The notes under the pieces were generated by a model. It made no database searches. It saw only the letters and a program-made list of their open reading frames with translations, and was not told the DNA's origin. A program made the position numbers and the translations under genes. Positions 9,507-17,170 of a stretch of 64,000 nucleotides of DNA are shown piece by piece. Location of the stretch: positions 186,001 to 250,000 of the forward strand of contig JBGSOV010000021.1 in assembly GCA_041738935.1 (NCBI GenBank). Direction: 5' to 3'. The first letter of the stretch is position 1, and each line of letters opens with the position of its first letter. Source of the stretch: JBGSOV01 sp041738935 (GTDB lineage Bacteria; Patescibacteriota; Gracilibacteria; CAIRYL01; GCA-016699755).

Positions 9507-10676
9507 TCAGCCCGTAATAATACGTGCAATATCATTCCATGTTACCAAAATCAGCAGACCAATCAGGAGTAAAAAACCAGTGCCATGAATCGCTGCTTCC
9601 CACTTAGCAGTCGGCTTGCGTCCGGTAATCATTTCACCGATGATAAAAAACAAGCGTCCGCCATCAAGCGCCGGAAAAGGCATAATATTGAGCACACCGA
9701 TTGAAATAGAAAGGATTGCGGCAAATTTGAAGATTTCGGCAATGCTTCCGAGTGAGACAAATTGATGTGTAATCTGAGCAATCGCCACTGGTCCGCCAAC
9801 ATTGTCGGGAACGGCAAACTGCGTAACAATTTTGGTAACCACATCACCAAGCAGTTTGACAGTAAAATAAACAAGTCGTCCTTCTTCTTTAACAGCCTTA
9901 ACCGCAGCAACAGGCAAGGAATATTTTAAATCATTAACTTTGATAATCCGCGGATTAGATGAAAGCATCAATCCCAATTGTCCATTTTCATCTGGCGCGA
10001 CGAGCGAAACAAATTGCTGCTCAGCAACAATGTTGGCATTTTCGTCGTATTCACGACGCAAAATATTGATATGAAATTCAGCTCCACGCAGTCCTTTTTC
10101 TTTTGCTGCCATAAAATCTTCCGATGTTTTGACCGCAGTATTATCAAGATACGTGATAATATCGTCTGGTTGAATGTCTCCCAAGTCAGCAGGCGAACCT
10201 TCGACGATTCCACTCACATGCACGCCCGAGTTATCCACTTCGATAATGCCTTGCTCGATTGCTGCGGGAATATCGTTTTCAAGATCAATAAAAATCGGCT
10301 GCATTCCGACAGTGAGCGCGGCAGTTAAGAGTGCCCATCCGAGAATAAAATTCATGATCACACCGGCAGAAATCGTGATAGCACGAATAATCAGCGGTCG
10401 ATTGTTAAACGCATGTGGATCTTTGAGTGCTTTTTTGTTTGTGGGATCGTCTTCCCCAAACATACGGACGAAGCCACCAAATGGAATCCAGTTGATGGAA
10501 TAAATGATTTTCGATTTTTTGTTTGTCCAGCCCCACAATCGTGGTGGCAAGCCAAAACCAAATTCTTCAATTTTGATTTTACCAAGGCGCGCTGCCCAAA
10601 AGTGTCCACCTTCGTGGATAAGGATAATCGCAGAAAATATCACGAAGAATACGATTCCGGTAAGTACATAACTCAT
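9507..10676 (-). CDS. rseP: Site-2 membrane metalloprotease RseP
   Basis: 389 residues. Zinc-binding HEGGH is in the first transmembrane helix, followed by FGFGLPPRLWGW and INWIPFGGFVRMFGEDD. The PDZ domain covers residues ~115-210 (SPADLGDIQPDDIITYLD). The second catalytic motif is MPFPALDGGRLFF near residue 330, and the family's C-terminal helices follow. It is an intramembrane protease (M50) that cleaves anti-sigma factors or remnant signal peptides in the cytoplasmic membrane. It is transcribed after frr (25-base gap). No sigE/rseA partner is visible. Confidence 0.95.
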   Translation of the reverse strand: MSYVLTGIVFFVIFSAIILIHEGGHFWAARLGKIKIEEFGFGLPPRLWGWTNKKSKIIYSINWIPFGGFVRMFGEDDPTNKKALKDPHAFNNRPLIIRAITISAGVIMNFILGWALLTAALTVGMQPIFIDLENDIPAAIEQGIIEVDNSGVHVSGIVEGSPADLGDIQPDDIITYLDNTAVKTSEDFMAAKEKGLRGAEFHINILRREYDENANIVAEQQFVSLVAPDENGQLGLMLSSNPRIIKVNDLKYSLPVAAVKAVKEEGRLVYFTVKLLGDVVTKIVTQFAVPDNVGGPVAIAQITHQFVSLGSIAEIFKFAAILSISIGVLNIMPFPALDGGRLFFIIGEMITGRKPTAKWEAAIHGTGFLLLIGLLILVTWNDIARIITG

Positions 10677-10701
10677 TTTGTGGTTTGAACAGGAGAAAAT
10701 A

Positions 10702-11259
10702 TTAGACTTTCATAACGTCGACCTCTTTATGTTTTGTCATTTCTTCAATCGTTTGATTCGAGCCATCTACCTTGGATTGAAGTTCTTTTTCATAACGCTT
10801 CAATTCGTCTTCACTCAGCTCACCGTCCTTTTCGGCTTTTTTGAGCAGATCATGTGAAGCATGACGAATTTGGCGAATCGAAACGCGTGCATTTTCGGCT
10901 TTTTGATGAACGACTTTCACAATATCCTTGCGCCGCTCTTCAGTAAGCGGTGGAATGTTGAGGCGAATGGCTATGCCCGAATTGACAGGATTGAGTTTGA
11001 GATCTTGGTTATCACGAATTGCTTTCTCGATTGCCGCGAGTTGCCCTTTATCCCATGGATCAATCATGATTTCTTGTGGCCCGGGAAGCGAAATATTTGC
11101 CACGTGCTTGAGCGGCATCCGTTGACCATACGATTCGACCACGATATCTTCGACCAACGCCGCCGAAGCGCGTCCAGTCTGCAGAGCAGAATACTCTTTT
11201 TTAAGAAAATCAAAAATCTTCTCAAACTCAATCGCGGCAGTTTCGATAGCAGGATGCAT
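10702..11259 (-). CDS. frr: Ribosome recycling factor
   Basis: 185 residues from ATG 11259, the normal length of RRF; the open frame extends eight codons upstream but without family similarity. Signatures are LQTGRASAALVEDI, MIDPWDKGQLAAIEKAI, then LNIPPLTEERRKDIVKVV, and the C-terminal long helix LSEDELKRYEKELQ. With EF-G it splits post-termination ribosomes. The usual partner pyrH is not adjacent. It forms a two-gene unit with rseP. Confidence 0.97.
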   Translation of the reverse strand: MHPAIETAAIEFEKIFDFLKKEYSALQTGRASAALVEDIVVESYGQRMPLKHVANISLPGPQEIMIDPWDKGQLAAIEKAIRDNQDLKLNPVNSGIAIRLNIPPLTEERRKDIVKVVHQKAENARVSIRQIRHASHDLLKKAEKDGELSEDELKRYEKELQSKVDGSNQTIEEMTKHKEVDVMKV

Positions 11260-11462
11260 ATGTGTAAGAACAAAAATCGTCATAATCGCAATCTATTTTC
11301 TCAAATTTTAGAGGAAAAGAAAAGCAAATTGTTATTTTCAATTCCTTGATTTTGGCTAAAAGAGCGGTAAAAAGCGATTGGCTTACCAAAAAAAGATTAT
11401 GCTTACCACATTCTGGTGTGAGGATTGTTGCACACGAAAAAAGAATCTGGCAAAATCTCAGC

Positions 11463-12596
11463 ATGAATCAAAAGTATGTTGCCTTGCGGGAGACCATTGA
11501 GCAGAACGAACAGCAAACACTGGCTCAATATGCCTGTCATGCGGCAAATAGTCAGGGTCGCGAATACCCCGAAGAAGTAGATATGCAGCGTACAGCATTT
11601 CAGCGCGATCGCGATCGAGTTATCCATTGTCGCGCCTACAGGCGCCTCCGCGGCAAAACGCAAGTTTTTGTCGCTCATCATGGTGACCATTATCGCAATC
11701 GCCTCACACACACGATGGAAGTCGAACAACTTGGACGTGATTTGGCTCGCAATTTGCGAGTAAACGAAGACCTAGCCGAAACAATTGCTCTTGCACATGA
11801 TCTTGGACACACACCGTTTGGTCATGCGGGCGAAGCAGCGATGAACGAATTACTCCATCGCTATGGCATGGGCTTTGAACACAATTCGCAATCGCGCCGA
11901 ATTGTTGAAATACTCGAACAAAAATCGCCAGATTTTCCTGGACTCAATTTGAGTTTTGAAGTCCGCGACGGACTTATCAAGCATCGCAATACCAATTATG
12001 ATACTCGGACCGAGTTCCGAAACAGTAGTCTCGAAGCGCAGATTGTAGATATGGCGGATCAAATCGCTTATCAAAATCATGATATTGATGATGGCATCCG
12101 CAGCAAGATTGTAGAGGTGAAAGAATTAGAAAAACTTGAACTCTGGCGCATGGCACAAAGACACGTTCCGCGCTTTGAGCCAGAACATCTGTGGGTGTCA
12201 GCAGTAATCTCGTCGCTCATCAAGCTGATGGCGAACGACTTGTTGACCGCAACTGTGAGCCGTCTCGAAGCGCTTAATCCGCAGTCGGTCAACGATATTC
12301 GCAATGCGCCAATCCCGATGGTGGCGTTTTCGCCGGAAATCGAAGATAAGAATAATTCGCTCCGTCACTTTCTCTATTCCAAATTTTATCGCCAACCGGA
12401 AGTTTTGGAACAATCCGAGCGCGGTAAAGAGACGATTAAACGCATCTTTTTTCATCTGCACGAACATCCGCACAAACTCCCAGATAATTTTCAAGAAATG
12501 ATAAATCATGGAGAAAAGAAAGAAATTGTTATCAAAGATTTTATCGCCGGCATGACCGACCGCTTTGCTATCGACTTCGCGGAAAAAATTAAATGA
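11463..12596 (+). CDS. dgt: Deoxyguanosinetriphosphate triphosphohydrolase-like HD protein
   Basis: 377 residues from ATG 11463. HD-domain metal ligands are in NRLTHTMEVEQLGRDLAR and ALAHDLGHTPFGHAGE, with the substrate-side phrase AYRRLRGKTQVF and later YQNHDIDDGIRS. These identify the dGTPase/dNTP triphosphohydrolase family, which cleaves dNTP to nucleoside and triphosphate. Length and the compact C-terminal domain fit the type 2 (shorter) group. Its TGA stop overlaps the ATG of the permease-kinase gene (ATGA), so the two are probably translationally coupled. Two GCTTACCA repeats at 11381 and 11401 lie upstream. Confidence 0.92.
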   Translation: MNQKYVALRETIEQNEQQTLAQYACHAANSQGREYPEEVDMQRTAFQRDRDRVIHCRAYRRLRGKTQVFVAHHGDHYRNRLTHTMEVEQLGRDLARNLRVNEDLAETIALAHDLGHTPFGHAGEAAMNELLHRYGMGFEHNSQSRRIVEILEQKSPDFPGLNLSFEVRDGLIKHRNTNYDTRTEFRNSSLEAQIVDMADQIAYQNHDIDDGIRSKIVEVKELEKLELWRMAQRHVPRFEPEHLWVSAVISSLIKLMANDLLTATVSRLEALNPQSVNDIRNAPIPMVAFSPEIEDKNNSLRHFLYSKFYRQPEVLEQSERGKETIKRIFFHLHEHPHKLPDNFQEMINHGEKKEIVIKDFIAGMTDRFAIDFAEKIK

Positions 12597-13828
12597 GCTA
12601 CCAAAAAAACGAACGCAGTGGCGAACTCTTTGCGCTTGGACATGCTGCACTCTATGCCTCTCTGCCACTCTTTATTGTGTTGTCGAATGGGTTATTGCCA
12701 CCGCTATTTTTCGCTGGAGCAAGCTTTTTGATTGCGGGAATATTCCTTCTGCCAGTTGCGCTCTTGAGTGAACGAAAAAAGTTTATTCCAAATCGCGCTG
12801 GTATTATACCGTTTGCGATTGGTGCTGGACTTATCGTTCTTGTTTATTATCCTTTGGTTATTTTTGCTGGTCAAAAAACAAGCGCCGGTAATATTGCAAT
12901 CCTGGGTCAAGCAGAAGTGCTTTTTTCCTTTTTGCTTTTTGGATTATTAGGCAGCGAACTCGTAACTAAGCGGCGACTCTTCGGAAGCTTACTCATTCTG
13001 GTAGGTGCCTCTGCAATTCTCGTAAGAAATTTTAGCGGTGACATTGTCATTTGGGATACTCTCATCGTCCTCGCAGCCGCAATTGCGCCTTTTGCGAATC
13101 TTTTTCAAAAAATCGCTTTGCGGCATATCGGCGCAATTTCTATGGTCGTTTGGCGAAATATTGTGGCAGGAGCAATTTTGTGTCTTTTGAGTTTGAAATT
13201 TGAGCCGATTTCTTTAGATTCAATCACAAAAATGCAAATAGGATTAATCGGTTTGAACGCCATCCTCGTATTTGGAATTGCCAAATGGTGGCTGTATGTT
13301 GCTTACAAAAAAATTGGTGTGGCAAAATCGATCGCTATCAACGGTACATCTCCAGCAATCACTTTACTATTGGCATTTCTCTTTTTGAAAGATGTCCCAA
13401 CTTTCGTCCAACTATTCGGACTCATTGTCATTTCCTTTGGTGTCTATTCGATCATGATGCGGCAGACGACGACTTTTGTGGGAGAGGTTGTTCCTGGGGA
13501 TAAAATCGGGACGGAACTCGGGTTTCCGACCATTAATGTAAAGACGGACAAAAAGATTTCGCAAGGTGTTTACGCTGCGCACGCCAAGGTTGGAGAAAAG
13601 ACTTTTCCAGCAGTAATGCATGTCGGACAACGCCCCACTCTCAAAAGCAAAGAGTTTCGGATCGAACTGCACGTGTTGGAAAGATTGGAACAAGAGATTC
13701 CAGAAACAGTGGAGGTTGAAATCGTGCAACACTTGCGCGCGGTGAAAAAGTTTCGCTCGATAGCAAAACTGCAAGAGCAGATTGCGAAAGATGTTAAAAG
13801 TGCAAAGGAGATTTTACAGACGAACTAA
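12593..13828 (+). CDS. Fusion of EamA/DMT permease with riboflavin kinase domain
   Basis: 411 residues. Residues ~10-290 form ten transmembrane helices of the drug/metabolite (EamA) superfamily. From residue ~293 the chain becomes a soluble riboflavin kinase domain: GEVVPGDKIGTELGFPTINV (ATP/Mg-binding PTxN at 312-315), GVYAA at 325, GQRPT at 345-349, and RIELHVLE with Glu358 aligned to the catalytic base. The usual RFK C-terminal phrase KFRSIAKLQEQIAKD follows. There is no FAD synthetase domain. Because RibN-type riboflavin importers are DMT proteins, I infer a one-protein uptake-and-trapping device: import riboflavin, phosphorylate it to FMN. It overlaps dgt by four bases and ends five bases from the convergent 3D-domain gene. 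The substrate is inference. Confidence 0.88.
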   Translation: MSYQKNERSGELFALGHAALYASLPLFIVLSNGLLPPLFFAGASFLIAGIFLLPVALLSERKKFIPNRAGIIPFAIGAGLIVLVYYPLVIFAGQKTSAGNIAILGQAEVLFSFLLFGLLGSELVTKRRLFGSLLILVGASAILVRNFSGDIVIWDTLIVLAAAIAPFANLFQKIALRHIGAISMVVWRNIVAGAILCLLSLKFEPISLDSITKMQIGLIGLNAILVFGIAKWWLYVAYKKIGVAKSIAINGTSPAITLLLAFLFLKDVPTFVQLFGLIVISFGVYSIMMRQTTTFVGEVVPGDKIGTELGFPTINVKTDKKISQGVYAAHAKVGEKTFPAVMHVGQRPTLKSKEFRIELHVLERLEQEIPETVEVEIVQHLRAVKKFRSIAKLQEQIAKDVKSAKEILQTN

Positions 13829-13832
13829 ATTT

Positions 13833-15104
13833 TTATTCAGTTGTAAATTCTGCCATCAATATATCTGATTTTTGTGTGCGACTTGCGACAGCTTGAGCTG
13901 GCGCCGCCATTACTTTGGGAAATTCTTTTGCCACCAAAGTCGGCTCGAGAGGAATTTGAGGAATACCTTCTTGGCGAAGAGTATCGACATCTGCTATTTG
14001 TGGGATTTCACCGACAAATTCTTTTGCCAAAATAATGGCTGGTTTAGCTTTAACTAATGCGTACTGCCGCTCGGTGAGGAGGTCAGTAAGTGTTGCATGT
14101 GTTTGCGGTCCATACACGCCAAAACCATTGCCCCCTTCGCTGGTGATTTGGTTATCGAGCTGAAAACGCTGCACAGCTTTTTCTGTCGCGGCATCAAATT
14201 CGCCAGAGATATCAACCGCATATCCCAACTGGCGCAAACGCTTTTGCAAAATTGTAACTGTTGTGCTGCTATTTCCTACTTCTAAACCACTACGCAAATG
14301 AGTTATTAAAGGCTGAGCCAAGGTGCGTTTTTCTTCCTCAACTTGCTCTACGATATTGGCAAGTGCCAATTTTGTTTTAGGGCCAAAATCCCCCGCTCCG
14401 CTCGTTTCCGCGTTTCCAATTACTTTTTTTTCTAGCTGAAAAGCCAACACTGCACCTTTGGTACTCTCGTCATATGTGCCAGTAATCGCCTGTTTATAAA
14501 AGCCAAGCGCTGTCAGCTGCTTTTGCAAAGCACTTACTGTATTACCTGTGGCTCCTTTTGCCAAATACTCGGTAGAGCCTGAAAAGAGTGGGAGATGCTG
14601 CAAGTTGGCTGGCGTCACATTCAAAAAAGAGAGCGAATTTTCGGCGCCGCCCGTCCAATAAACAATGCCTTCGACGGTTCGCATTCCCCAACTGAGCGCT
14701 CGCGCCAAGCCAGTTTCGCCACGCCCCATCCAAACATCAATTCGATCATGGGCTTGTCCGCGCATTCCTGCGGGGACGATTGCACCACCACGATCATGCA
14801 CTGTTCCAACACCAAGCCCCGAAAGATTGATTTGTGCTCCGAAAGGATAATTTTTTGGCGCAGCAAGCATACCCGAATAGACTTCGGTGCCATCGGCGCC
14901 ATTGGTTCCACGACCATTGAGCCGAATTTCGGCTTCATAATTTCCGCGCAAATAGCGACTTTGATTTGGCTCGGGCGAATAATACGCCGATACGCGAAAC
15001 ATGCGCGACTCACCAGTAGAAGCGGCTTCAGCATGAGTAATCGTTTGCATCAAAAAACTTATGCAAAACAGTAATGCGGCAGCTAATCGAACGAACATTT
15101 TCAT
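13833..15104 (-). CDS. Secreted 3D-domain protein with two peptidoglycan-binding domains
   Basis: 423 residues with a signal peptide (cleavage near THAEAA). Residues ~35-165 resemble the 3D fold of MltA/Rpf-type wall enzymes, including the Asp pattern in GTVHDRGGAIVP and AHDRIDVWMGRGETGLARAL. Two PG_binding_1 domains follow (GNTVSALQKQLTALGFY and TTVTILQKRLRQLGYAV), then a ~90-residue tail without recognised domains. It likely acts on or binds cell-wall glycan outside the membrane; lytic activity is inference. It sits 24 bases after the HTH gene and is probably its operon partner. Confidence 0.85.
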   Translation of the reverse strand: MKMFVRLAAALLFCISFLMQTITHAEAASTGESRMFRVSAYYSPEPNQSRYLRGNYEAEIRLNGRGTNGADGTEVYSGMLAAPKNYPFGAQINLSGLGVGTVHDRGGAIVPAGMRGQAHDRIDVWMGRGETGLARALSWGMRTVEGIVYWTGGAENSLSFLNVTPANLQHLPLFSGSTEYLAKGATGNTVSALQKQLTALGFYKQAITGTYDESTKGAVLAFQLEKKVIGNAETSGAGDFGPKTKLALANIVEQVEEEKRTLAQPLITHLRSGLEVGNSSTTVTILQKRLRQLGYAVDISGEFDAATEKAVQRFQLDNQITSEGGNGFGVYGPQTHATLTDLLTERQYALVKAKPAIILAKEFVGEIPQIADVDTLRQEGIPQIPLEPTLVAKEFPKVMAAPAQAVASRTQKSDILMAEFTTE

Positions 15105-15128
15105 TTTTATGTAAGAGAAGAATGAGAT

Positions 15129-15545
15129 TTAGGATTTTAAAGCGCGTTTTTGCCAGTTACCGACTGGTTGATTCACAAAGTCTTTCAATGAGTATTCGTT
15201 GTCGTCATAAGCAATAGCAATTGAATCGTATTGATTGGGCGGTAAATTTTTGATGAGAAATTCGGCAGTGGTTTTGAGAATAAGTTTTGCACCACTTTTT
15301 TGTTTGAGAATGAGCGCGGCTTGTCCAGAAGGCGGCGAAACTGTTGCGCGATTTTGCGAAAGAAAATGTATCAAATCGCTTTGTGCAATTCGGTGGCTCC
15401 TCCCGACCCGATACGCAGGCAAATCGCCCTGACGGATATAGTTTCCGACAGTCTGCGGTGTTACCTTGAGTAGCTCTGCGACTTCTTCGCTCGTAAGCAA
15501 ATCGGGAAACTGGTGCTGTTTTTGTATTTTGATATCGGCTTGCAT
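15129..15545 (-). CDS. Excisionase/MerR-like helix-turn-helix regulator
   Basis: 138 residues. Residues ~16-62 are an HTH_17 domain (LLTSEEVAELLKVTPQTVGN, then GDLPAYRVGRSHRI). The ~70-residue C-terminal part is unlike known effector domains. It is the first gene of a unit with the 3D/peptidoglycan-binding gene. A consensus-like promoter whose spacer holds an AGCGCT palindrome, plus a second palindrome 36 bp upstream, suggests it controls its own promoter. Partner genes and signal are unknown. Confidence 0.85.
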   Translation of the reverse strand: MQADIKIQKQHQFPDLLTSEEVAELLKVTPQTVGNYIRQGDLPAYRVGRSHRIAQSDLIHFLSQNRATVSPPSGQAALILKQKSGAKLILKTTAEFLIKNLPPNQYDSIAIAYDDNEYSLKDFVNQPVGNWQKRALKS

Positions 15546-15576
15546 CGTTTGATGAAGAAAAAAATATATTCAAAGC

Positions 15577-15605
15577 ATTCTACCGGAAAAAGAGCGCTTT
15601 TGCAA
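15577..15605 (-). promoter_or_regulatory. Sigma70-like promoter of the HTH gene
   Basis: On the reverse strand TTGCAA (15600-15605), a 17-bp spacer and TAGAAT (15577-15582). The predicted transcript start near 15569 leaves a leader of about 24 bases before the ATG at 15545. Confidence 0.75.
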
Positions 15606-15640
15606 ATGAATGCCTATTAGCAAAAAAGAGCGCTCTTTAC
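15586..15640. promoter_or_regulatory. Paired palindromic operator candidates
   Basis: Two copies of an AAAAAGAGCGCT(C/T)TTT palindrome, centred at 15595.5 and 15631.5, 36 bp apart. The first lies inside the promoter spacer and the second just upstream of the -35 box. This is a classic autorepression layout for a dimeric HTH protein. Confidence 0.6.
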
Positions 15641-15734
15641 GAAAAAAGCGAAAATAAGCGTGAAGGAGACAAAATGTAGTGAAGATGCAATACAGTGGCG
15701 TGCAAGTGGAAAAAGCACACGAGATATTCGCCTG

Positions 15735-15830
15735 CTGTTCCTTGATTTCTGTTATTTGCTATCTGTTATTTAGTGTCTGATTCTTGCTATCTGTTATTTG
15801 TTATCTGATATCTGCTCCATCTGCTATCAA
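15735..15830. repeat. Degenerate tandem repeat of a CTATCTGTTATTTG-type unit
   Basis: At least five degenerate copies of (C)TATCTGTTATTTG run head to tail just beyond the 3' end of pilT. Copies differ by single bases and small gaps. No hairpin or ORF was found in it. The rest of 15546-15826 holds the HTH promoter and palindromes. Confidence 0.65.
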
Positions 15831-17101
15831 TCTTCGTTCAAGTAATGGATGTAGTCTTTTTCTTGAATAATACCTTTCTCTTGCAAGATTTCGGCATATT
15901 GATCCATCTTAATCATACCAGCGCTACGTCCAGACTGAATGGCGTTTTTGATTTGTGAAGTGTTTCCCGTACGAACCAAATTACGAATACCAGGAGTCGT
16001 GACCATGAGTTCGTAAATACCAATTCGTCCAGTACGGTCAGTACGTTGTATCAGGCGCTGTCCCAAAATACCAAGTACTGTATCAGCAAGACGATTTTGA
16101 ATCATGTTATGCTGATCGGTCGGAAAGGCATTGATTAAACGCGAAATTGTTTGTGACACACCAGAAGTATGTAAAGTCGAAAGCACCAAGTGACCGGTTT
16201 CGGACAAGTTAATCGCTGCCATAATCGTTTCTGGGTCGCGCATCTCTCCGATCATGACCACGTCCGGATCTTCACGCAAAGTCGCGCGTAAGGCGTTGTT
16301 AAAACTCAGCGTGTCCGCGCCAATCTCGCGTTGTGAGATAATCGATTTTTTGGATTTGAAGAAAAACTCAATCGGGTCTTCAATCGTAATAATATGCTGA
16401 ACGCGTGATTGATTGATGTGCTCAATCATCGATTGCATCGAAGTCGATTTTCCCGATCCAGTTGGTCCGGTAACCAGAAACAATCCTTGTTTTGCTTCGA
16501 GCAGAGTCGTGACTGCCGCTGGCAATCCCAATTCGTCCATGCTCCAGATATCATTAGCAATCACCCGCATTACGGTAGACAAGCGCTTCCGCTTAAAAAA
16601 GATATTCACACGAAAGTTTGTTCCATCACGATGCTCAAAAGCAGTATCCAACTCGCGCGTACGAATGAGTGATTCGCGCTGCTCTTCGGTTGGAATGAGC
16701 GTAAAAATAAGTCGTTCGGCGCGTTCGGGAGTAAGAGCAGGAAGATTCTCGACGAAATAAATATCGCCATTGACACGAAAAGCAATTCGTTCGTTTGCAG
16801 AAAAGTGGATATCCGAAGCACCCAATTCGAGCGCCGCTTCCAAAATATCGTCCATCGACAAATCAGAAACGTCATATTTGAGACTGACCTCATTTTGTCC
16901 TTTGCCCGTAATAGAATTTTCGGGATTAGTGAGAGATTCGATCGGTCTGCCGGGATTGACAAACGGAGAATTAGGCAAAATACCTGGAATGTTTGATTGC
17001 GGAGGCATCTGTCCAAAACCCATCATTCCGCGGAGCACGTCAGGATCATGGTCTGCCGCCGGATTTATTCCTCCCACGCCGATATTATCCTGATTTGCCA
17101 T
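15827..17101 (-). CDS. pilT: Type IV pilus retraction ATPase
   Basis: 424 residues. It has an N-terminal Pro/Asn-rich extension of about 75 residues, then the PilT core: Walker A GPTGSGKST, Asp box TIEDPIEF, Walker B DPDVVMIGEMRDPET, and His box GHLVLSTLHTS. PilT hexamers depolymerise type IV pili for retraction and DNA uptake. The extension ahead of the PAS-like domain is longer than in classic PilT (~345 residues). It is divergent from alaS (69 bases between starts). No pilB/pilC lies in the window. Confidence 0.94.
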   Translation of the reverse strand: MANQDNIGVGGINPAADHDPDVLRGMMGFGQMPPQSNIPGILPNSPFVNPGRPIESLTNPENSITGKGQNEVSLKYDVSDLSMDDILEAALELGASDIHFSANERIAFRVNGDIYFVENLPALTPERAERLIFTLIPTEEQRESLIRTRELDTAFEHRDGTNFRVNIFFKRKRLSTVMRVIANDIWSMDELGLPAAVTTLLEAKQGLFLVTGPTGSGKSTSMQSMIEHINQSRVQHIITIEDPIEFFFKSKKSIISQREIGADTLSFNNALRATLREDPDVVMIGEMRDPETIMAAINLSETGHLVLSTLHTSGVSQTISRLINAFPTDQHNMIQNRLADTVLGILGQRLIQRTDRTGRIGIYELMVTTPGIRNLVRTGNTSQIKNAIQSGRSAGMIKMDQYAEILQEKGIIQEKDYIHYLNED

Positions 17102-17170
17102 TTCGTACGAAAAGTTGATTTTTATATCAGAAAATCATACCCTCTTTTGTGACTCTTTGCAATCCAAAAA

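Noticed and set aside
11381..11408. GCTTACCA direct repeats as a dgt operator
   Set aside because: Only two 8-base copies 20 bp apart and no convincing -10/-35 next to them; too little evidence for a regulatory call.
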